From contig OY282606.1 of assembly GCA_958298945.1 (NCBI GenBank), forward strand, positions 28,803,740-28,867,739: a stretch of 64,000 nt of DNA, in the 5' to 3' direction. A model generated the notes under the pieces. The model saw nothing but the letters and a program-made list of their open reading frames with translations. It did not search any database and was not told the DNA's origin. This DNA is from Atherix ibis (Eukaryota; Arthropoda; Insecta; Diptera; Athericidae). Below, one piece after another: positions 47,181 to 56,240 of the stretch. The translations under genes and the position numbers were made by a program. The first letter of the stretch is position 1. Every line of letters begins with the position of its first letter.

Positions 47181-47728
47181 TCAATAAGAAATTAATTTTT
47201 ACTCTCGAAAAAATAAGCCGACGTTAGCAATTGATAAATTAAATGTACTCTATTGATGGTAATATAAATATTCTGAGCTGTTTAAATTATAGGAATTATT
47301 ATGGCTATCATAAAAGTACACTGGGAAAAAGAATCTATCTATTGATAGCATTTTACCTTGTAAGAAAATTTTCGGTTTTTCAAATTTGCAAATGTCGGCG
47401 GACTTCAACTATTAAATGGTGCCAAAACAAGGGCGAGCCCAATTAGGTAAAGCGGAACAACCCAATTAGGTAAAGGTTAACAGAATATTAGCCGGTATTT
47501 CTTGTCTTGTTTTAAATATTTTGAAAAATAATTTGGACATAAATACGCCTCTCCTTATGCATAGGCAAATAAAATAGGGAGAGTACTTTTACGGATTTTT
47601 ATTACTTAAGGTTGAAAAAAGTTTAAAAGATTTCTTTTTTTCAGGCGTAACATTGTATGTGTATCTTTTTCTTTATATATAAAGGACATTAAATCAAATA
47701 TTTTACTCATAATTCCAAGCACCATAAG
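47181..47728. other. Presumed upstream region of the fork-head gene
   Basis: Contains a short duplicated motif CCCAATTAGGTAAAG (about 47438-47475) and a TATA-like tract near 47674. Nothing else recognised. Confidence 0.35.
47674..47683 (+). promoter_or_regulatory. Possible TATA box for the fork-head gene
   Basis: TATATATAAA, with a TCATAA initiator-like tract about 33 bp downstream (near 47706). Both are easily found by chance in sequence this AT-rich. If used, the 5' leader would be about 245 nt and would contain the first direct repeat. Confidence 0.25.
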
Positions 47729-47850
47729 TTTGAGTGAAAGTAAAAAGTAAATACAATATTTATTTTAATCCATTCTTATATAATTATTGATATTAAAGAG
47801 AACATTTAGAAAAATTAAATTATACATAAAATACTAAAAAAAAAAATAAT
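47729..47850. repeat. Direct repeat flanking the fork-head gene, upstream copy
   Basis: From TTTGAGTGAAAGTAAAAA to the A-rich end it matches 48901-49025 at an offset near 1172 bp. A central 60-bp core (around 'TTTTAATCCATTCTTATATA') differs at only a few positions. Similarity is lost on both sides. Confidence 0.85.
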
Positions 47851-47950
47851 CAATTTTCATTAAGTAAATAATAAATACTATAGTGAGTGACTTTATTGAT
47901 AATATTTTGATAAAAGACAATATACAGAAAAGTGTTGAAAATTTTGTGAA

Positions 47951-48688
47951 ATGCCGCGACCGTCTAAAGAGTTGTACGGTGATAAAAGGCCACCGTTCTC
48001 ACGTACATCTATAACGGCTGCGGCAATATTGAGCTCACCGAAGAAGATGCTGACACTAAGCGATATCCACAAATTTATCAGTGATCGATTTTCGTACTAT
48101 CGGAAGTGCACAAAGCGCTCGCGGAATAATTTGCGGCAGACTCTCTGCTCTAATGATTGTTTCATAAACATTCTTCGCTCTATAAACGACCCTGGTAGGG
48201 GAGCATATTGGACTCTGCATCCACAAGCGGTTGACATGTTCGACAAGTGCATCGGAGCACGTCTACATACATATAATGATGAATTGGTTGAATTGATGAA
48301 TTTGAATCGTTTCTTCCTGTGGCTGCGAGCCCAAAATCACAACGCTTTGCAACAGCAGCAACAACAGCAGCACCAATCAGTAGCACAGCTTCCACAAACA
48401 GTGTGTGATTTTGGGCTCACACATCATCAACAACGTATGCTCGGCCTGGGAATTCCACCGCATTTGTCACCAGTTAACATGATCAGCCCGTACCATGTTT
48501 CGCCGAGTCCTGAATACATTCGACTGTCACCTGAAGCCACCCCATCAGCAACAGTTCTAGCAGCGCGAGCGACAACAACCACACAGCCGCGTCCCAAGCG
48601 ATCGTTTACCATCGAAAGTTTGCTAGCGCCAGAGCCACCTTCCTCCGAAGCAGCGCCTTATGACCGACAACGGTATTCGTCTCTCTAA
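47951..48688 (+). CDS. FoxB-like fork-head protein with degenerate DNA-binding helix
   Basis: Intronless, 245 codons. The start matches the FoxB/fd96C N-terminus (MPRPSKELYGDKRPPF). The fork-head domain covers residues ~12-100 with LSDIHKFI-DRF-YYRK, NDCFIN and GRGAYWTLHPQAVDMF. The recognition helix is changed at positions fixed in active family members: Trp to Ser57, His to Gln63, Asn to Thr64, Ser to Cys66 and Phe to Ser67. The basic RRRKRF wing after 'DMFEN' is deleted, yet the following NDELVELMNLNRFF (109-122) still aligns with fd96Cb. A seven-Gln tract (134-140) and RPKRSFTIESLL (214-225), an eh1-like Groucho-binding motif, follow. GC-richer than its surroundings. I infer a diverged paralogue of fd96Cb, possibly a regulator with changed DNA binding or a recently decaying copy. 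Symbol withheld. Confidence 0.85.
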   Translation: MPRPSKELYGDKRPPFSRTSITAAAILSSPKKMLTLSDIHKFISDRFSYYRKCTKRSRNNLRQTLCSNDCFINILRSINDPGRGAYWTLHPQAVDMFDKCIGARLHTYNDELVELMNLNRFFLWLRAQNHNALQQQQQQQHQSVAQLPQTVCDFGLTHHQQRMLGLGIPPHLSPVNMISPYHVSPSPEYIRLSPEATPSATVLAARATTTTQPRPKRSFTIESLLAPEPPSSEAAPYDRQRYSSL

Positions 48689-48802
48689 CTTGAGCTGCTT
48701 CATTTACCGACGGCGAACTACGCACACTTTCTGCACCATTCGCAGTTGGGACACGAAGTAGCGCCACCATCAGTACCCACTTTCGATTACATCCAGCCTT
48801 AG
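48689..48802 (+). other. In-frame continuation after the fork-head stop codon
   Basis: The same frame runs on for 37 codons after TAA (48686-48688) to TAG at 48800-48802, reading LELLHLPTANYAHFLHHSQL, then GHEVAPPSVPTFDYIQP. Composition (Pro, His, Tyr; GC-rich codons) is like the gene, not like the AT-rich flank. It is either the original C-terminus cut off by a new stop, or a stop-codon readthrough extension. Confidence 0.6.
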
Positions 48803-48900
48803 CAGTTAAAGATAAAAATATTTTAATTAATATACGTACTTAGCATTTAAAATTATGAAATTTTTATACTTTCCAATTTAAATTTTTAAAATTGACAACA

Positions 48901-49025
48901 TTTGATTGAACGTAAAAATTATGCGTAAATATTTGTTTTAATCCATTCTTATATAATTATTGATATTAAAGAGTACATTTAAAAAAGTTAAATTATACTT
49001 AAAATACTAAAAAAATTAAAAATCA
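48901..49025. repeat. Direct repeat flanking the fork-head gene, downstream copy
   Basis: Counterpart of 47729-47850. It lies about 100 bp past the extension's TAG, where a 3' untranslated region is expected, and runs up to an AATAAA. Confidence 0.85.
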
Positions 49026-49030
49026 ATAAA
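49025..49030 (+). terminator. Possible polyadenylation signal
   Basis: AATAAA at the end of the downstream direct repeat, about 340 bp after the fork-head stop. It is the best-placed candidate, but the hexamer is common in AT-rich DNA. Confidence 0.3.
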
Positions 49031-49044
49031 GCCAATTGCCACTA

Positions 49045-49502
49045 AACAGGATTTTCATTTCATGGTGTAGCTGTCAAACATATGGTATATATTATTTTGG
49101 ATATTGTAGAATTTATTAAGTTTAAATTGAATATTTTATATTAGAATTCAATCAACTATAAAATTATGCGTTAAAATGTAAAAATTTTGGTGCTAGAACA
49201 ACTTTGGTTAGTTTAGTTTATTTATCGATTGGTGGGATACGTCCACAAAAACGTTTATTTATCGATAAGTGGATACGTCAATAATTAAAATTGCCATATA
49301 TGAGGCTCTAAAAACCTACAATTACTTGTGGATAATCCACTGTATTTGCAAAAAGTAACTGTCTGTATAAAGAAAAAGATACTATAATAATATTAAATGG
49401 CAAAATTTAGTCAAACTAATGTAATAAACATTTTATCAAAATCTCAATTTAAAGTATATTTTAATTAACTTTACTTTATAAAGCACAAATTGGATAATCC
49501 TT
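49045..49502 (+). mobile_element. Non-autonomous DD41D-type element, both ends present
   Basis: TA at 49043-49044, left end AACAGGATTTTCATTTCATG with a degraded GTAGCTGTCAAAC, and right end GCACAAATTGGATAATCCTT ending before TA at 49503-49504. At 458 bp it keeps only a remnant of the segment around the first catalytic Asp (about 49250-49375). It inserted 15 bp after the candidate poly(A) signal of the fork-head gene. Confidence 0.75.
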
Positions 49503-50970
49503 TATATTACAAAAACTTCGATTAAATAATTTTTAATTATATAAAAAAAAAAACCAAGAAAAATAAGAGTTTCTAAATTTTATGCTGAAAAGTTTTTATA
49601 ACATTTTTCCTTTATTTTCTTTAAGATCTTACTCTGAGGTTCATTGTGAATTTGTAAGGAAATTAAAAATAATTTTTACTCGAACAGTTCTAGAATTTTC
49701 GTCGATACAAAAAAGTATAGAAATATCATTTGGTCAATTTAATTATTTACATATTGTGCTTAATTTAATTTCTATGTTCACTAAGCATTTACTTTACCTT
49801 TAATTAAACTTTTAACAGTACTGCCATATGAAATAATATTAAAAATATGTAAATCTGTTGGTAGTACTGCGAACAAGAATTAAATTGACAAGTAAACAGT
49901 TTGTTATTTTGATCGCTATTTGCTATTATAGGTAAGCTCCTCATAAGATTGTTAAGGTTTGAAAAATGTTGCCAGCACTTTTTAAGTCGTTCATCACAAT
50001 TATGTTTGAGGCCTGCAAAAAATTGCCGATTTTTTGAATACTCAACTATTTCTCTACCTTCTAAATAATGCAGAACCTAACGCCATTCTACAAATACTTA
50101 TTAGAAAAAAATAATATCGATTATACAAAAAACACTATTTTTATATCCTGGTACAATAATGGCAAAATAAATTTGATTCAAGCTATTTCTCTTGATGGAG
50201 CGCTGGTCTTGGATAAAACTGAAGAAATAAAAGTAGTTGTTTTGTGTATTTTACCTGCACTTTGATGCTATTAGTTTGATGTCCATTTTGTGAGAAATAA
50301 CCTTCGTTAAGAAAAGCGTCCATTGCAAAAGAATTGGTGGAAAAATATCTCTTTAAGACATTTTTATTGTTTTAATAGTTTTCGTGTATAATCATTCTAA
50401 TATCTAAAACATGATAATACCAAAGATGACCACAAACAACCGTTGGAGACAAAAAATATCCGCTAAAAATTCAATGAGAACAATACGTGAACAAATTACC
50501 TGAAATCAAATTTTTATTAAATATAAACTTTATTTGCACATATCATTAAATATCAAAGTTGATGGTTACTCTCCACACAATGTCTCAATTTTACGGTTTT
50601 ACTTTCATAACCATTCTTCTCCTGTTCTAAAAGGTGAATTGTCTTCTGTGATAACACATCAATGCACTGCACTGCGGTTTTAAACCACAACTTAAATCGG
50701 TTGTTTTATCTTTTCAGACACAAAAGTTGAATCGCTTGTTTATATTCTTGGATTTTTCCCAGGATATATTTTGTAGAATTCTTTTATTATTATTGTTTTC
50801 TTTCATATTAATAATAATTTTTCAAAAATTACTTGTCTAAACTATTATATTAAAAATAAATAGATTTTATGTAAAAATAATAGTTTTTATTAAATGTAAT
50901 TTACCCATTATTATGCATTATTATTTTTTTCATAATGAACTTATATAAATAAAAGCAATCAGTAGAAGAA
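49503..50970. other. No gene recognised
   Basis: AT-rich. The frames at 49582-49803 and 50068-50265 (65-73 codons) have ordinary-looking composition but no motif, and I do not call them. Confidence 0.4.
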
Positions 50971-51562
50971 CTATGACGTGGAAACCTAAGCTCAACCATC
51001 CCAATGAAAGCTGCCGCATGAGCCAAGACCGAAAAAAGCGCACCAAGTTCGGTCGAATGTGAAGGTTTTGCTTACAGTTTTCTTCGATTGCAGAGGCGTG
51101 GTGCATCATGAGTTCTTGCCACAGGGTAGAACGGTAAATAAGGAATATTACCTGCAAGTTATGTGCAAGTTGCGCAAAGCAATCCGCCAGAAACACGCGG
51201 ATTTGTGGAGGAACAAAAATTGGTTTTTGCACCATGATAACGCTCCTGCTCACGCATCGTTGCTTGCCAAAAACAACATACTAATAATGCCGCAGCCACC
51301 GTATTCCCCAGATCTGGTCCCATGTGGCTTTTTTTTTGTTCCCGAAACTGAAGGAGATAGAAATAAAGGAGATAAAGACGGCATCGAAGGAGAAGCTGAA
51401 CAAGATCACAAAAAAATGATTTTTTGAAGTGCTTCGAGGATTGGAAAAAACGTTGGCACAAGTGTATAATATCTGGTGGGGATTACTTTGAAGGGGACAA
51501 AATAGATGTTCATGAATAAATAAATAATTTTTGAAAAAAAACAAAATTCCCAATACTTTTTG
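50971..51562 (+). pseudogene. SETMAR-like mariner transposase, 5'-truncated copy
   Basis: Nearly identical to the 3' half of the nested mariner at 41.2-42.5 kb. It starts abruptly at YDVETxAQ-type sequence (TATGACGTGGAAACC) and runs through VKVLLTVFFDCRGVVHHEFL, PQGRTVNKEYYLQVM, WFLHHDNAPAH, PPYSPDLVPCGFF and the CFEDWKKRWHK-type tail. It then ends in a terminal tract degenerated to CCCAATACTTTTTGTATG. It keeps the DCRG codons lost in the other copy. It shares that copy's loss of codons after HDNAPAH and the Gly at the third catalytic site, and lacks its 57-bp duplication. Confidence 0.88.
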
Positions 51563-51775
51563 TATGTCATTCCAAGTAGGATTACCCGAGAAACAAGAGC
51601 GGAAATAACGCAGAGTATTTTTAAAAAAAACATCTTTAGCGACGAGACTCACATTATTCGCTCGGTCGTTGTGATGATATGCAAAGTCGCCCTATATGGG
51701 TCTTTGAAAACCCACAAGTGCAGGAGCCATTGTATCGGCGTAAACAGACTGTCGGGTGTGCATTTTGATTAAATT
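51563..51775 (+). mobile_element. DD41D mariner-like fragment
   Basis: 'ATCTTTAGCGACGAGACTCACATTATTCGCTC...' reads IFSDETHIIRSV and continues to a CAFW-like end near 51770. It closely resembles the tandem units at 55.3-55.9 kb, including the 'ACAAGAGCGGAAATAACG' lead-in. Confidence 0.7.
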
Positions 51776-51895
51776 AAATTTAAAACAACACCTCAACAAA
51801 CCCCCCCAACTACAGGATTTATTTTCTTTTAACTGTTCAAATTTTTCCACACGGTTAATAAAACATTGAAATCGACAACGCTAACTACCTTAAAC
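51774..51895. repeat. Shared ~120-bp repeat, copy 1
   Basis: From 'AAATTTAAAACAACACCT' through 'ACAGGATTTATTTTCTTTTA' and 'TTCCACACGGTTAATAAAAC' to 'ACAACGCTAACTACC'. It matches 56094-56240 and follows a DD41D fragment of the same subtype in both places. Confidence 0.7.
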
Positions 51896-51899
51896 CGAA

Positions 51900-52270
51900 C
51901 TTGTATGTCATCCAAGGTGGCATTTTGTAAGTTACGGTTTGCCATTGTTAACCGAACTTAAATAGCAGGCCTTAGATGCCGATTAATTGAATAAATTTTT
52001 TTTCAGCGATGAATAAGAAAAATCAATGCATATGAGGCTCTGAAAAGCCCCAAGTTGCCATAGTGATTGTCTGGTGGAATGTGATTCCACTTTTGGCTTT
52101 ATTGCACAAAAAGTTCCCAGAACACTTAAGTTGGCCTTCAAAATCATGCGATTTGATGACGTTGGACTTTTGCTTGTCCAACATTCGTTGGTAAATTTTT
52201 GATGAAAAATTCATCAAAAACTACCTAAAAAGAATTATGTCATATTCTGTGCATAATGGCTAGGTCGATT
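51900..52270 (+). mobile_element. DD41D mariner-like 3' remnant
   Basis: The + strand reads, in broken frame, ALLHKKFPEHLSWPSKSCDL, then MTLDF, and later FIKNYLKRIMSY. These are the family's segments from after the second catalytic Asp to near the C-terminus. Terminal repeats are not recognisable. Confidence 0.65.
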
Positions 52271-52904
52271 TTCAGTGTATCTATTTTTAACTGTATTTTC
52301 TTATTACACAAAGTGGACTTGATTCAACAAAGAAAAAAAATTTTAAAATCGTAAGAAATCTACGATTTTCTGCTAAGAAAAAACAAAGAACAAATTCAAA
52401 AAATGAAATTAAATTTTTAACATTTACTAAATATTTTTTCAATCCGTTTTCTTCTGCACAAGTACTAAATAAAGTACTTCCATTCGATAATTTAATTCAC
52501 ATGCAATCATAAGTTATAGTCGTTGCCAGAGTGTTTCGTGAATATTATAATTTATTCGAAGGAAAACTATGCAAATGAAGACTGAAAAGATTATGGAAAA
52601 TTTAAGTTTAGTAAAATTTCCATGCTGTGTATATAGTATAGAAAACTATTTCGTGAGAATGATTAAAAATGAAAACTTTAAATTCCATAAAAATTGATTT
52701 TGAATTAAAAATACTTTATATATGTTAAGATACTTACTTGAAAATGTGAAGAGTTCTAGCAGTTTTTTTTTTGTTGGCCAAAAGCTCTTGTATGATTTTA
52801 TAGATTTTTCCACAGATTAATTTTAATATTTCACATAATGCATTTTTGTTTTTAGATTTTAGATTTTGAATAAATTTTGGTACCTACGGCATATACGCTT
52901 AACT
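52271..52904. other. No gene recognised
   Basis: AT-rich low-complexity sequence. Confidence 0.5.
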
Positions 52905-53190
52905 TAAACGACGACATATGACAAATACTTTGATTTTCTACACAAACGTTATTAACGTATTATTAAAACCAATTTCGACATACGGACTAGAATTCTGGGA
53001 CTCTATCTAATCTGTTCATGGAAAAATGCATACTTTGTAAAATTGTCGATGCTTCCTTTCTCTGTTCGTAATTAGTTTAATTAATTGTGATCTTAAAATC
53101 CCATATGTTCGTAATGTTGCTCGTTATAAAAAGTTTTCATTCCAACTCGTTGTCTCAGAGCTATCCTCTCCTTCTTTTCCTGGAAATACC
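52905..53190 (+). mobile_element. Jockey-like reverse transcriptase, C-terminal scrap
   Basis: The frame reads LLKPISTYGLEFWDSI and, after stops, NCDLKIPYVRNVARYKKFSF. In Jockey-clade proteins these are the 'IKPIWTYGIQLW' motif and the 'RDLKIP-V--EI-R' tail. They are correctly ordered and spaced but full of stops. Confidence 0.65.
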
Positions 53191-55194
53191 CATCGGCAAT
53201 GAGTGTTACTTAATTATTTCAAAATAGTTTTATTATCTGACTTTAATATATTTTTATAAATTATTCTTTTTCCAAAAAAAAAACAGTTTATAAGTTCTAA
53301 TTTTCTATACTTGATATACGAGTGAGTACTCAACATAATATGCAATAAGTACTCTAAAAAATTAAAGAGCTTAATTATCCTTTGATAGAGTGATAATTAT
53401 TTGTGATTAACATTAGCAATTAGCAAAAAAATTGAATTGATCCATTTAATAAGAACTCGTTAGATACAATTTATCTACTCCCAATTAGTTCATGTAACAA
53501 AATTTTATATTAGCTTTTTATAAACCACTCTAATTGGAATTTCTATAATTGGAATTTTTCATAACAAATGCAAAAAAAAAAAATCCCAAAGATGAATAAC
53601 TTGTACTTATTAAAAAGTCAAGCCATGAATATGATGTAATACTTAAGATGAATTTTGTTATAAGATAATTTCGGGGGCAAAGATGAAAAGAAAGTGAAAG
53701 TCTTTAATTGAGTGGATTTTAATTGTGAACATTTCGTCTATATTTATCGAAGCTTAATCGTTATTTGGAATTGAAACCTTTTCAAATAAAACACGAAATT
53801 TTACTAAATATTAGAGTATTTGAAGGCATGGTGGCTACTTCTAATCGATTTCGATGGCCGTCGGCCATAATATAGCACCTCAAGACTATTGGGAATCTTT
53901 TTTTAAAAACCTATTTTGCTCTTGTCTATTCAGACTTAAAGAAAATAAAAATACCGCTTATAAAGTTTAAATTCTAGTATATCTAAGCTTCAATATTTAG
54001 TGTTTTATGTTTTTTTTTTGGCAAGTAGCCTTCAAGCAACTGTGAAAAAAAAAATTAAACTTAAAAGAAAAAAAGTAAGTACCTGGCAAAAAATTTAAAT
54101 TTAATTCTAACAACAATCAATCATTTCGTTTCGTTTGTTTGGTGTTTGACTAAAAATTTCAGCTCAGCCATACTCTTAAGAAGAAGTAGTGTTACTTTAT
54201 GGTTTATATACGCAGTTTTTCTTATTGGTAAAAATATTTTCTTGGTTTCTTCGACTATCTACAAACTTCGGTTGAATGGTTGGCAAGGTTTGAAAAATAT
54301 TTCTGCATTGATCTTAGACAAGATTAAGACGATAAATCGAAAAGTAATTACCCAACGAAGGCAATGAAGGTATTACAAGGCGAAAATTTAACATTGTGTG
54401 CCCTTAACCAGTCAAAATGATATTTGAGAAAATAATGCGTTGCGAATTATAACCACACGCATAGATCCTAACATCATTTATTATACCATACTATCATATA
54501 CTTAAATATTAAATAGTATATATTTGATTTGATAAAACTTTCACGAACTCTGCGTACGGTTCATTGGAAATTAACGATTACATTATGATGTGTAGGCGAT
54601 ATAAAGATAGAGGCTGAATGGAGAATATTGTCTAAATCTTATCTACAATAAAATAACAATAATAATCATAATAGTATGTTGGTAAATCTTTTCTATCTAA
54701 ACTTGTATATATACCAACAATGCATTGATTTATAAATGAAGATGTTTCTATTCGCTAATAATACCATTACTATTACACTGTATTTAAGAAAAAATGTTGT
54801 TTTTTGTTGTTATTGTGATGACTAAAGATTATTCATCAAAGAATTTGATGAAATTAAACGGTGTGTTCATTATGAGCTTTTTGATAATCATTTTTACCTC
54901 ATCATTACTAAAATATATTTGAAATTTGTCTAGATTTTAATGTATTTATTTTGGGGAAATTATTGTCTTGGATAGCGGCCCTATTTTAAAATATCATCAA
55001 CACTAAAAGTTAAGCCATCAAATTAACAAATAATAAAATTATATTATTAATTATAATTAATTAATCAATTAATGTTTAAACAATTAATACAAGTAACAAA
55101 AATGAGTATTTATTGCCATTAAATTAATTAGTCAATGAAATCGGTTCAAAACAAACAATAAAAAATTTTAATGCCCAATAAAGTAAAATATGTA
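53191..55194. other. No gene recognised
   Basis: Two kilobases of AT-rich sequence. The 73-codon frame at 54146-54367 has no motif. Confidence 0.45.
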
Positions 55195-56004
55195 ACAGGT
55201 TATCCATTTTGTGATTTGGAAAGTGCAGACATATCGTTTGACAGCTGTCAAACATATATATCATTCCAATTATTATTACTTATCAAACAAGAGCGGAAAT
55301 AACGTAGAATATTTAAAAAATATCTTTAACGATGAGACTCACATTATTCGTTCGGTCGATATGCCGATATGCAAATATGCCCTTTATTGGTATCTTAAAA
55401 CCCACAAGTGGTTGTGCTGGAGCCATTGTATCCGCGAAAATAGACTGTCTGGGGTGCATTTTGAAAATGTAGAAGTATAGACTGTTCCGACCGCTATTAC
55501 TCCATGATTACCAACTTTTGTTGGCCTGAACATGAATATTTAAATCTGAACCATTTGTGGTTTTAAAAAAAAGGCGCCACAAGCCTCACAATACGTCAAA
55601 TTTTGACTTTACTGCGCAAAAAGTTTCCAGCGCGCATAGTTTCGAGATTTTGTGGTATAACACAGAAGGTAAATCGACTTTAGATGCCGATTTATTTTAA
55701 AAAAAATATATTTAGCGACGAGACTCAAATTATTCGCTCGGTCGACGTGCCGATATGCAAAATCGCCCTCTGAAAACCCACAAGTAACTGTGTTGGAGCC
55801 ATTGTATCCGCGTAAATAGACTGTTTGGGGTGCATTTTGAAAATGCAGAAGTATAGACTTTTCTGACTGAAAATTATTACCGACATTTGTTGGCCTGAAC
55901 ATGAAGATTTAAATCTGAACCATTTGTGCTTTTAAAATCGAAATCTGAATTTAAAATATGTTTTAGTCATATTTACTTTCAGAAGCACAAATTGGATAAT
56001 CCTT
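55195..56004 (+). mobile_element. DD41D mariner-like element, both ends and TA sites, duplicated interior
   Basis: TA at 55193-55194 and 56005-56006. The left end AACAGGTTATCCATTTTGTG carries TTTGACAGCTGTCAAA at 55237-55252. The right end is GCACAAATTGGATAATCCTT. The 810-bp body contains two tandem copies of the segment reading FNDETHIIRSVDMPICKYA..., then a TVW-AF-like end (about 55300-55480 and 55690-55860), with one LREKFPxR-like tract between them. The transposase is incomplete. A minus-strand 97-codon frame here is antisense to it. Confidence 0.85.
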
Positions 56005-56093
56005 TACCTACACTGTAAAGTCATTAATTTTGTTTGACGCTTTTCTGTTTTAAATAGAATTTTTTTTATTATAATGCCGATATTCATATGAAA

Positions 56094-56240
56094 TTAAAAT
56101 TTAATTTAAAACCACACCTACCCCTTCCCCCCATACAGGATTTCTCTTCTTTTAACTGTTAAAATTATTCCACACGATTTATAAAACATTGGAATTGGAA
56201 TTGGAATTCATCCATGCATACGACAACGTTAACTACCGTG
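56094..56240. repeat. Shared ~120-150-bp repeat, copy 2
   Basis: Counterpart of 51774-51895. Here a GGAATT unit is expanded (TTGGAATTGGAATTGGAATT at about 56190-56210). Confidence 0.7.

Noticed and set aside
47951..48688. Naming the gene fd96Ca or fd96Cb outright
   Set aside because: The domain is too diverged and the parental gene is not in the window; only a FoxB-like paralogue is supported.
32689..55902. Two frames on opposite strands (32689-32877 + and 55609-55902 -) share an N-terminus beginning MFRPTNVGNNF, suggesting a conserved small protein
   Set aside because: Both are antisense to DD41D transposase remnants; the similarity is that of the transposon, read on the wrong strand.
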